Shown here one piece after another: positions 26,420 through 37,679 of a stretch of DNA of 64,000 bases (position 1 is the first letter of the stretch; each line of letters opens with the position of its first letter). Source of the stretch: Ophthalmolycus amberensis (lineage: Eukaryota > Chordata > Actinopteri > Perciformes > Zoarcidae). The DNA is taken from contig JAFEUB010000841.1 of assembly GCA_024529925.1 (NCBI GenBank), forward strand, positions 892,501 through 956,500, written 5' to 3'. Below the pieces are notes generated by a model. That model did not search any database. It had not been told where the DNA came from and saw nothing but the letters and a program-made list of their open reading frames with translations. A program made the translations under genes and the position numbers.

Positions 26420-26439
26420 CCCCCCCCCCCCCCCCCCCC
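26420..26439. repeat. C20 homopolymer
   Basis: Twenty consecutive C on the plus strand. Confidence 0.9.
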
Positions 26440-28365
26440 GGTTACAGTTGGACATTTACAAGGAACTGAAACCGGCCGCCTTTCACTTTTGAAATCCAAC
26501 AGATTACCAACAAGGTGCTGCTGGTAGTGAGTGAGTGACGAAAATGTCGCCTCAACCAGCAAACAAGGCACTTTAAACAATGTTCAAGTGCGTCTGTAAC
26601 TTGGGACAAAGAGATCCTCTCAGTGCTCTTTCACACAGCCGCCCTTCTGTGGAAACATGCTTTCAAATTGAAGGATCTGAAATGTAAAAAGGATTTCTTT
26701 GCCGCCAGTAAGGACAGGAAGAACTAGAGCAGCTAACCCTGTCCTTTAACGGTGTGCTTTGGTGTTTCACAACTGATTTCACCTGAAATAGCAACAAACT
26801 GAAATATAGTTGACAACGCTCGTCTGGTAGCTCCTATCGTTTTACACCATCTGAGCTGGAGGGCCTCGCTTCCGCCAAACAGAACTAATGCATGTCATCC
26901 ATGATAAAATCATCTGACAGAAACGTTTCTTGGAGGACTTTGCCATTTATAGCGAAGGGAAGTCAGCTCATCGGTGAGTTTAACGTGAAACGAGCTGGAA
27001 ATAGGTCACATCCACCTGATGGGAAAGCTACAGATATGTCCACACCAGTGCGTGTCGTAATGGCCCTCAGCTTCATTACGGCTCCATTACCCAACTTCAC
27101 GTGGCACTGCGGTGTGGACAGAACTGCACCAAGCTACAGAATGTCCACACGAGTAACAATGACATCATCGCTCGCCGGCACCAAAAAAAAACTGAGCTTG
27201 GGCCTTGAAAAGGATTCGATTTGAAGTTAATTAAGAGAAAGGAAATGATTAAAAGATGTTTTTAGTGTTTGTACTCAGAAAGAACAGTGTTTTAATGTTG
27301 ACACTATCCCGTTTCCCATTCAAGTTTGTGTCACTGTGCTGAGGAACATGCTCTCCTTAGTGGCCGTCAGCGTTTTGAAACGGCGCCTGCAGAAGGCAGA
27401 GCGCTGAGACGGAAGTGGAGAAGGAGAGCGGCTGTGACTGTTAGACCTCTTCCTGTGGTTGCATCACGTGGTTGTGGAGGCTTCAAAAGGAGACGACTTC
27501 TTCTTCTTCTTCTTCATCTGCTCCTCGGACCGACAGACAGAAGACACCCCCCGAGAGAGGCTGCCCAGACCGTCGCCACTTGAAACTGCAGAAGAGAAAT
27601 GGAGGTCGGAGGTAACGTATGCTTGGACGCCGCCGTGTATTTAACGCTCAAACTATTTGTGTCAAAGAAGAGAAGAAGAAAATGCTTTTTATCCGTCAGA
27701 TAATGAAAGTTGTTTAACGTCGTTAACTCATTTCTTTTGAACCTTTCCTCAAGCGACCTCTATTCAGAAGTCCATGAGGAATAAAAAACATTGTACTTAA
27801 AACTGAACGCTCTTTTTAGTTTTTTAGTTTTGCTACAGTTATATTATGTATTTGTTGAAGTGTTCAGTGGATCTACCGGATCTTTTCATTCGCTCCAATT
27901 TGTTTCTGAACTGTTAACGAATGTCTGTCGTCATTTCAAAAGACTTCTGAACGCACAAAGTGATCGGGCAGAAAAAGCTTACTCACGCCTGCCAAAATGG
28001 CTTCCTGAAGATAGCGCTTCCTCTGGCAGGCCGTTCAGTTCTGCAGTTCCGCACTGAGGAGGCAGCTGGAGGGAACACGGGTGGGGTGTTTGGGATGATT
28101 TTTTGTCATGCACAACAGGCCTTCGTTTAGATTTGAACACTGTGAAAAGAAAACAACCACCATGCATGCAAATGTTTCGAGGGAAAACAGGAAGTGTGCG
28201 TTTTTCTGGTTCGACATTAAAGCGAGGGCTGTTGGAGCGTTGAGCCGAGAGGTTTCAGTTTGGTGTCAGAGTGTGGGTCTGGGCGTGGGCGGTTGGTGTG
28301 TGTGTGTGTGTGCAGCTGCAGACGCAGGTGCAGAAGAAGAGAAGACGGACGACGGAGCAGCAGAC

Positions 28366-28455
28366 GTACAGTGCAGTCATCCATAAAGTAGAAAGCACTA
28401 CTAAACTCATCGCCACAGTGTAGTGTTTCCTACTTTATGGATGAGTGTACTGTTG
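28366..28455 (+). ncRNA. mir142: microRNA miR-142 precursor hairpin
   Basis: A hairpin of about 90 nt. The 5' arm holds miR-142-5p at 28382-28402 (begins CATAAAGTAGAAAGCAC). The 3' arm holds miR-142-3p at 28419-28441 (begins TGTAGTGTTTCCTAC). Both match the known vertebrate mature sequences over their whole length as far as I can recall them. The lower stem also pairs (28369-28380 with 28441-28452, one G-G mismatch and one G-T pair). The short loop, around 28403-28418, differs from the human loop. miR-142 is expressed in blood cells and shapes haematopoietic and immune development. The locus lies between supt4h1 and tspoap1, as in mammals, which supports orthology. Strand is set by the seed sequences. 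Confidence 0.98.
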
Positions 28456-28806
28456 GCTTCAGGGGAGAGATGAGAGGCCCGGCCGCGTGGAGCCCCACGC
28501 AGGAAGTCAGAAAAGAGGAAGCTGCTTCGTCTCACGAAGCCACGCGTCGCTCAGAGTGTTGCCCCGGTCGGTTCACATGGGCGGCGCGCGGCGCGGAGCG
28601 AAGCTCGCAAACCCTGTCCTCCATTTTATAATTCACCTGTTTCAACTGTCCTGGAAACACAAAACAGGAAAATGAGATAATCATGGACATGTAATCTGTG
28701 TGATAATGCAATAAAGATGAAAATAAAAAAAGGGCCTCGTGTCGACTTCTGTTTCCCAGGAACACCACATGCGTCACACACTCTGGTGTTTTCTGTGAAA
28801 ATATAC

Positions 28807-28812
28807 TTTATT
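28807..28812 (-). terminator. tspoap1: Candidate tspoap1 polyadenylation signal
   Basis: TTTATT on the plus strand is AATAAA on the minus strand. It is followed about 30 nt downstream (leftward) by a GU-rich stretch (GAGTGTGTGACGC), the usual layout for cleavage and polyadenylation. Confidence 0.5.
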
Positions 28813-29989
28813 CCTGTAAAAAGATCCATATCGAAAGAAAACCACCACAGTTTCAAGTCAACGAGTCCTCCGTGTAGCTACATCTTCACTTACTCTTCCT
28901 CCATCCACAATGTCTGGACATGCAAACTAAAAAAAAAGAAATTATAATAATTCTGAAAAACAATATTAACAAAAATATTTACACATGAGCTTCCAAAAGG
29001 GTAATAAAAACATTAATATATAAAAAGGTAAATCTTCCACTTGGAAACAATGAATGCAGGCTCAGGGAAGACAAGAAAGAAAAAGAAAAGAAAAAGAAAA
29101 GGTTTCCCGCACTGTATGAAAATATACCACAAGTCCCAACACTGTTCATTATATACACACAGCGTATTTTCCACTGCGTCGACAAGTCGGCCCTGGAAAC
29201 ACATGAATATGACAGTAACATAAATAAGGCTGAACATGGGTACGACATTGGTATGCATGCAGTCAATGAACATCCTGTAAACAACATAATGAGACTAAAC
29301 CAGGTCTGCTCGTAAGGCTAAATATGATCGACTAACACACTACCTACGGGGCTCTAGGTCCTAACTCACCACAGAAGCAGCTAGAGGAATACTTGTGGAT
29401 TTGAAGGCCGTCAAATACAAGAGCAGTACAAATATTCGCTGTACATTTCGGCAACTTTTGAGCATCCGACCCTCTTTAAAAAAAAGAGAAGAAAACACAC
29501 ACAGCACAGCCCCAGTCTTCCTCTGGCCCGGCTATCTCACATCTAAAGTGTCTTTGTGGATCCGCCCTCCTCCCTCTGGCTCTTGGCATCGTCGTGCTGC
29601 CTTTATGTCTTCATGTACAAACAATTAAAACATTCATGACATCAAAGAAACAAATGTGTCGTTAGGTGTGCCTCCGCCAACAACAGGGGTGAAATCAGGT
29701 CTGACCTACAAAAGAGGACGACGCTCCGCGCTTCGACCCGGATTAGCCCACTGAACCCCCCCCACCCCACCGCTGCCGGATGCTCGGCCTCTCGTCGCTA
29801 TGGTAACGGGCAAAGCACCTACGATTTTGGCATATTTCTGCAGCTTCTGACAACCAGAGTCAACGGGCGGCTCGGCATCGATGAGAAACTACAAGTGAAA
29901 ACCTGAGAAGTTACCGAACAGATAGCAGACCCAATCAGAACCACTGGACGTGTTGTCACGGACCAACACGCTCAGCAATAAGGCCTGGT

Positions 29990-29990
<1 letters not shown>

Positions 29991-30035
<45 letters not shown>
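29991..30035. repeat. (CA)n microsatellite
   Basis: About 22 uninterrupted CA units, inside the probable tspoap1 3' UTR. Confidence 0.95.
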
Positions 30036-30037
<2 letters not shown>

Positions 30038-30237
30038 AAGACTTGTACTACATCTTAATGCCAGTGAAGCTGTCTCACACCATGATGCGTCCATGTTTTG
30101 TTCCAGTATTGCAGAGCACAATATTGCTAAAGTTCTATTATTTAGCTTCAACCAAACTTCGACCAAATTTGATGATGCAAATGTGTGGACACAATAAACG
30201 CCGTGCTAGACGCTGTTAAGCCTGTCTGACTCAATGT

Positions 30238-30360
<123 letters not shown>

Positions 30361-30922
30361 GGCAAAAGAAAAGATACAACTTATCACAGCAGCGACATTA
30401 AATCCTAGCGAGTGTTGTTCCCACATGCTACGTTCAAACCGTAATGAATCCCAAAAGCTGATAGAGTGCATGTTATTAACGTCAGCAGTGCTCAGGACAC
30501 GGCTTCACTCTAATCTGCATATCTAATGAATCAAGGAATACTTTCAGGATTGTGGTTCTGGAGTGTTAATGAGCACGCGCTGCTGTCGATTAATCAATTA
30601 GTCCGGAGGTCTTCAAACGGTCCAGAGCTGAACCCAGTGGCAACATTCTACATGTTTACATCCCCTGAAGCCCCGAGAATCATGGGAAATGTAGTTCAAA
30701 ATGTTAGAGCAAGCCATGAGAATGAACTTTTTCAATACTTCTTTGACAGTTCTAAGGCTCAGAATGTGGGTAGTATATTTTTGGAACCCCGACAGTCTCC
30801 TCTATCAATCCACCGACACATAATCATAATAAAATCAAACTAATCTTTTAGGCGGTCGCAGTTGTCTTGATTTTGACCAACGGGGGTGGGGCACACTGTC
30901 CGACTTTGAAAACCTCTGGATT

Positions 30923-31175
30923 AGTCGATGGAGAGAAAACGGATTATTTTGATAACCAATAATCATTTCAGAAAAAACACCAAATATCTGATGGATTTAA
31001 GGTTCTCAAATGTGAGAATTTCCTTTTGTTCCCTCGTCTTACATTATAATAAACTGATTTTCTTTGGGTTTTGAACAGTTGGTGGGAAAAAACAAGACCC
31101 TCCATGACATCCTGCATGTTTTACAGGTCAAACCATTAATCGATAGACTCAATGACAATCATTAGATGCAGCGCT
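30923..31175. repeat. Teleost interspersed repeat, second family, copy 1
   Basis: Key words are 'tcaaatgtgagaatttcctt', 'tctttgggttttgaacagtt' and 'aaacaagaccctcc', bounded by 'attaatcgat'-like ends. I recognise this as a common fish repeat. Copy 2 is at 33236-33500. Confidence 0.6.
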
Positions 31176-32171
31176 ACTAGCTAACAGGAGCCTACTGATC
31201 GCCAGATACTACGTCATGCTCTCTCTTTGCTTTCTCTTTCTCTCTCTCTCTCTCTCTCAGACAGAAATATGAAGCATGCAACATTTAGGCCAAGTGTGAC
31301 TGTGTTAGTGTCTGACAAAGGCATCTTGTTTTCAGTCTCATCAGTGGACACACACGGACACACACATCAAAGAAGTTCAACCCTTCACAATCTTTACCTT
31401 CAATAAACAATCTCTACTGTTAACCTCAAAGCCCCACAACTAGTTCGATCTAAACTACCGTCTCTGACCGCTCTAACATGACTAAGCCTCCTGCCCCGAC
31501 GTCACTTCATGCGATGCGGTGATGGTGAGGGCACGAGTCGGACACCAAATAAATAACACGTTCTGTACAAAGTACTGTATAAATACTGAAAGACGAGAGA
31601 AACACAGGTGAGGGGGACGAGCAGACGGGTATTTAAAATACATCCGATCGGGACGGACAGTGCATTCTTCAGTCACACGGAGGAAGAGACAGACTGCTGC
31701 TGCTGTTCGTTTGCTTCAAATAAATAAAGTGGCACCAGTACATGAACATTAGAGCTAATGTATGATTAGCTGTGTCTGAGCTGCTGTTCCACACCGTTCT
31801 GTATCCAGCTGTTCTAAATAGAACCGATCCGTGAAGAGACAACCGAGTGTGTTACATCAAGCATCGAAGCCTGCCGAGTTGAACCTTTTGCAAATGCTTA
31901 TTAGGTAGTATTTAGAGAATATATTTGCGTTTGCACACTTCAACATGCACTTCGACATGCTAGTGTGATGCTGGAAGCAGGGCGTCGATGCACTCCAATA
32001 TTTACCAGCTGCTAGCAGTACTCTAAGGCAAATGTATAATTACTGACGGTTGACGCATCGGTTATTAGATCCGATGGCCCCGAACCGCACCGGCTACCAA
32101 CCGAGACCGACTGTGACGATAGAAAAAGTGCTTTCAATGTGACGCGGGTGTTCTGAGTCAGATCTGCCGAC

Positions 32172-33827
32172 TCAATCTTTCTTGCTGGATCCCAGCTTTT
32201 TGAACAGCTTCTTGCCTTTGGAGAAAAAGCCTTTCTTCTTCTTGCCCGGCGCAGAGCGGTCCGTCTGCGCCGGGCTGTCTGCTGGAAGGGGGGCCAGAGG
32301 GGAGCAGCAGGCCTCCGCTGCTGCTGGACCCGGAGCGGGGGCCGGAGCGGGGCCCGGGTCTGACGCGGGGCTCGCGGTGGGTGCCAGTTTGGGTGGCGGG
32401 TCCGTGTGCTCTGTTGGGTCTGGGAAAGGAGTTTCTGTTTGGGGGGGAGAAGCCTCTTCTAGGGTTGAGGGCCCAGGATCTTGTGGCTCCGCAGAAGTCG
32501 TTCGGGGACCCTTCAGGAAGAGAGTCGGACCTTTTAGAACAAACATATTAAACAATATCTAAAGCTAAGTTAGGGTTGAAAGTTTAACACCAAAAGCGAA
32601 ATACAAGGATAGGACAGACGCACACAGAGGAGGAGGCAGTGGATGTGAGATCTCAACTTCTTGACCCGTGTTTTGATAAACTAAAACCAGGTGCAGGACG
32701 ACAGGTGGAGGGAAGAGGACATAAACGGGGACACTAGTGGTGATCACTGAGCCGCTAGAGTCCGATCTGAAAACACTTACGATCAAGTCTCGAAGTGTAC
32801 ACTTCGTTTCTGCTTCTGCAAAAGGCCATGCAGGAAATAGTGGGGCAAAAGAAATGCGACAGGGCAGAAATTAAAGAAACGCAACAGAAAATCACAGCAA
32901 CCAGACGCTGAAAATACATGAAAAGAAAAGAAGTCAAAAAGAACTTTTTAATGTCAGTGATTTGTGAAAACGAGGCGTAACGTATGCCTGCAGGCATCGC
33001 CCACGGTTCCAAACACAGAAGTGCATGCTCGACGGACAGACGTGCTAAGCCACCTGTGATTCTCTGCGGGGTTCGGGTCCGGGCTGAGCAGACTGAGGTG
33101 TGGCTAGAGCGTCCTCTGGGACGGCCTGCAGGAAGTTGGAGGGCACCAAGCCGGTGAGTCCATTCAAGTCCCCCTGAAGAAAGAGAAAGGAGGACACGAG
33201 GGCGCCTTTCAACAACTGTGAACCCATACGCTGTCATTTTCTATTCGTCAATCAACAGACAATTAATCAACAAATATTTCCATAATCGATTAATCATTCA
33301 AGTCATTTTTCAAGCGAAAATGTTGACGGGTCCAGGTTCATAAATGTAAGAATTTGTTCTTTTCATGGGTCTTACATTACAGTAAATGTAATGGTTTTGG
33401 ATTTTAATCGGACTAAACAAAACATACGACGATGTTAAATTGGGCTTTAAGAAACTTTTCATTGTTTTTGATGTTTTGAGACCAAACGACTAATCAGTAA
33501 TGCAAAATAAGAGTTATATACAGCCCTGCTCTTACGTAGAAGAAGCCATCTTCGTCCATGTCACCAAACACATGGATGACGTCTCCGGCACTGAAGGTCA
33601 GCTCAGCCTGAATCCCGTCATGAAAGAAGGAGGCAGATAATGAGCAACAACTAGCACATGTAATGTGCCGTAGTCTGGGTAAACAAAAAGACATTATGCA
33701 CGTCTGACCTCTATGTCAGTGTTGGGGGAGCTCTCTCGTGGATCGTAATCAAAGATGGCGACCATCCTGCGAGCTCCTGGGGCCGGGTTCCCCACAGCTG
33801 CTGCAGCGGGGGCAGTCTGGCTGGGAT
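32172..33827 (-). CDS. tspoap1: tspoap1 exons: third SH3 domain and basic C-terminus
   Basis: Exons 33709-33827, 33536-33607, 33054-33173 and 32172-32510. The third SH3 reads RRMVAIFDYDPRESSPNTD, then AELTFSAGDVIHVFGDMDED and GDLNGLTGLVPSNFLQAV. The last exon adds about 112 residues: Pro/Ala-rich sequence, then a lysine-rich end (GKKKKGFFSKGKKLFKKLG). For the last exon I chose the acceptor CTGAAG|GGT (32510), because it keeps phase 0. An acceptor at 32531 would be out of phase. The C-terminus differs from human TSPOAP1 (short, ending RTRRRRVQC) and I know of no homologue for it. Confidence 0.92.
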
Positions 33828-36800
33828 CTGTCATTCAAACGGGGGGGGGGGGGGGGACATGCTGATAGTTAGAGGAGTAACAGCTCATCAGCATGCAGCT
33901 CATCGTGACCGACTCACTCAGCGTCATGCTAAGCTGAGGAAAAGTCACACCACTGCAGTCAAACACATGGAAATAAGGAAATTAGGAATTAGGAGTGAGA
34001 GTTAGCATTTTTTTATTTTCATTGGAAAAGCTCCTTGGGCTGTAAGAAATGAAGAGAACAGAAATGATTGAATGATTAATATGATGCCACGTTGAACTGT
34101 AAAATGAAAAGGGGAGTTAGGAGAAGGGCCTGCTTGACATGACTGGGGGTTAGTGAAGAAATTGAAGCGACTCGCGTCATATCTTCTTATGTTTTTGTGT
34201 CCGAGTGACTCATTTGGACACCAATATTTGAGCGTGGTCCAGTATTGAGTGAGGAGTTGAGCGATTACATTACAATCCGTTTAGCGGCTGCCATCTCCAG
34301 CGTTCTCCTTCAATACTGCACGTTCAAAGTTGTTGCCCTCATTCGTCACTTAAACAGAAAAACATGTGAAACTAGGGTCCAAGTAGAACAAAAAGGAGGC
34401 TACGTGTCAAGAAGAAGACATTCGATTTGGCAATTGAATTCATGCTGCTCTCAAAAACCAAACATATTGTTTCTATTATTCCTTCCAACACAAGGAACGT
34501 GCATTCTTTTTTAGAAGTCTGTTATTGAGGATCTTTAAAAAAGGTAAAATTCTTCAGTATCCCCCTAAATGATCAAACAGTCCCTAATCAGGATGAATGA
34601 AGGTGAGCCCCGGCGTTATCAGCAGTCCAACCGATAAGGAAGAAGGTCACAAATGGCACGCAAATGCATGAAACGCCAAGTGAACACATGCGGTCCTCCG
34701 GTGGACGTAGAGAGGGTCGACATGCAGAGGAGTCAACGTGCTCACTACAAACCTTGGCTGGAGGAGTCTACGCTCTCCTCCCAGAGTGCGGCAGACTCCA
34801 CTGGAAGAGACGAGGTGCGGGAAGAGAGCATAGACACGATCACAGAATGACACCAGACCTCACAGGCCAAAGAACGACCCTACAGTATCAAGTCTCAGTC
34901 GTCACACAAAGGCACAGATGGAGATCAGAGGGGATGGATGTCTCAACAGGAGAACTCCAGGTGATCATGCAATGCAGTTGTGACATCGGAGCAGAATACC
35001 GGCCAAAAGGACTTTCTTTTAGCAATAAGCATCAGACTGCCACTAGTGCCGGACCGAATGTCGTTCTTTACATACGAAGCTTCTAAAGAGGCTTTTGAAC
35101 GAAGCTTTGAATGTAAGTCGTCATTAAACTAATAAAAGTGTTTTTGTCATTGTGGATATATAAATGTAGTGTATGGTGCTGTTACATTGCTGCTAGACTT
35201 TAATACAGGTGCGGGCCTCCAACTGGTGGCCGGCGGGAGAGCAAACTGTTTTTAGAGCACAGGGAAAATGTTTTTAAAAGGCTAAACGCCAACAAATATT
35301 CAATTAAAGCGGAATAAAAATATGCTGTAAAATGTTTAGAACTTGTCATGTTCAATAAATCTTGACTTCTCTGGAGTTTTTGGACTATTCGGTGCGACCG
35401 TAACAGCCACATTCTGCTGCTTTGTCTGCAATGTATTACATGAATATCAATGAACGCTGACAGGACTGACTCAGTACTCATGTACGTGGCTTTTTAACAT
35501 TGATGAAAAAAATAAAATCATAAAAAGGTTAGCCTGTGAAGAGATGCAATGACTCTGAAGAGCCTGTGGCCCTGAGAAGGAAAGTGGCCCACTAAGCCTT
35601 ACTTATAGAATATGGAAGTACTGTAGAGAGTTGTCATAGTGCTAGTACTCTGCCAGGCTGCTGGGAAGCGGTCTGATTTCATTACTACAGTAGCTGACCT
35701 AAAGAAATCCCCCCTGGTCGCTGAGTGAGAAGCAGCAACTGAAAGAGCAAAAAGCTAAAGTGAAAGAGACAGAAAGAGAAGCAAACCAGAGCAGAGAGTA
35801 AAGGAGGGAGGTGGGAAGCCGCAAGCTGCAGCGAGACACACCTTTCTTGGATCGTCTCGGTTTCGGCGGTGGAACCGGGCGACGCGGAAGCTGTGCGTGT
35901 GTGCGAGAGCCTTTATGGGGTTTTAGAAAGGAAAACCAAAAAAATAAAATAAAAAAATGATGCAATATTTGAGAGAAGCAGACCAGACAAAAAGTAGACA
36001 ATGAAAAGCCAGCGAAGAGCAATTTAAACAAAGACAACCAGTGAGCAGCAGACACAGAACAAGTGGAAGTGAAAAGGTTAAACCATCAGTTACACCGCTC
36101 TCTGGGTAGAAAGCAGGAAACAGAAGCAAAGTGTCAGCTTGATTTCGCTGCTCGACTCGCCGCGGGCAAACACTTTGACTTAAGTTCTTTCTCTTTTTAG
36201 ACGCCTGCTTGAGAGTGAAGTCAGTGACTGAGAATAGATGGTTATGCTTTCCTTAACAGCAACAAGAGTGAACAAAAAGCACTAAAGACATACAAAGGAA
36301 TGCCACGGGGGAAAGTTTTGGATTCATTTTGGATTCAGTTCAACTGAGCTTTCTCTGTGCTTCCTGCTGGATCAACAGGTCAACAGGCCAGAGGGAGCGT
36401 TTACATCTCCTCCTCTCATCTGGGGGGAAAAAAAGCTTTCGCTGTTTCCCCGATTAACTGCAGACAAAAAATATGACAACTTTACACAGCTGGCCAATTT
36501 GAAGACTATGGAAATGAAAAATGGATATTTTAGGTGTGTATTCTGCAACACTTGCGCTGCTATTTTTCACTTACCACTTTAAACACAAACAGCGGGGATA
36601 CATAACGAGTGGAACATTACAATTCACACCTATGGTAAAGGATGTACTCGCCTCCAACTGTAACACACATGTAACGGCACACAACGTGACTACGATTCAC
36701 ACGGAACGCACCGTTTCGTCATTTGGTCCTAAATCTGCCTCCAGGCACGTGTTCAGACAGCTCCACCTACCTATCTTCTCCATGGAGGCCGCTGTGGACA

Positions 36801-37641
36801 AGAAGCCCTGCCGCAGAAGCTGCTGCCGGGTCTCCTCGTCCTCCACCTGGATCTCAGACACCATGTTACACGGCACGTAGCCCAGGTGACCGCCGCACTC
36901 GCCGCGGTAGAACCCGTCTGCGTCTTTATCTCCATGAACCTGCGGAGAGGAGTAGATCAAAGTTACAGGGGGGGGGGGTTCAAAATGACTCATGGGAGAA
37001 CCAATATCTACAGTGTGCATATCTAACCATGTGCCCCCCCTAATGTGAGCTCATGTGCATGATTGTGGAGGTGGTTCCAGTCGCGTCGGAGCTGTGTGGG
37101 GACGTACTTTGATGATCTGTCCTTCAGTGAAGGGCAGCTCCTCCTCGGCAGCGTCAGGATTGGGTGACATAGTGGCCGGATCGTAAGGGAAGAGGGCCAC
37201 AAAGATGCGTATGTCACCGTCTCTTTTGATCTTTGGTGAATCAACACCACCTGCGCACACGCACGCACGCACACGCACACACGCACACACACACACACAC
37301 ACACACCTTTATATACAAGTGTCTTTCCTTTTGTTTAGAGAAGTGCAGAGTTGAAAGCACTGGTTATTAGGGCTGTATAAATTGGCCTAAAAATTACATT
37401 TTGAATATTCGTTCTTAAAAAAAACACGTAGGTTTGAACTATTGGAATATGTATTTTAGCGCATTACGTCCACGACACCGTGTACTCACTCGCCACGAGT
37501 GTCGCAGCACAGCGCACTACGCCGGTTTGAGCTGGACTTTTGTTAGACGCCCTGTTTCTATCTAAGTTGAAATGAAGAGTTATCATATATAATGACGCCT
37601 CAGCATTTCACTACACAAAAACCTCAATAACGTAAATAATA

Positions 37642-37679
<38 letters not shown>

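Larger units (their letters stand above)
20512..28365. other. Intergenic region between supt4h1 and mir142
   Basis: About 7.9 kb with no recognised protein gene. It holds one interspersed repeat (25593-26024), a G15 run with a TG tract (about 23432-23466), a C20 run (26420-26439) and an orphan splice-bounded frame at 20818-20970. The part nearest 27.3-28.36 kb is less repetitive and probably contains the mir142 promoter and the 5' part of its primary transcript. Confidence 0.5.

Noticed and set aside
32511..32531. Acceptor at 32531 for the last tspoap1 exon
   Set aside because: CTAAAAG at 32531 would join out of phase with the preceding exon; the acceptor at 32510 keeps the frame.
32182..32562. 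126-residue plus-strand frame
   Set aside because: It is the antisense shadow of the last tspoap1 exon, which has homology, splice-phase and stop-codon support on the minus strand.
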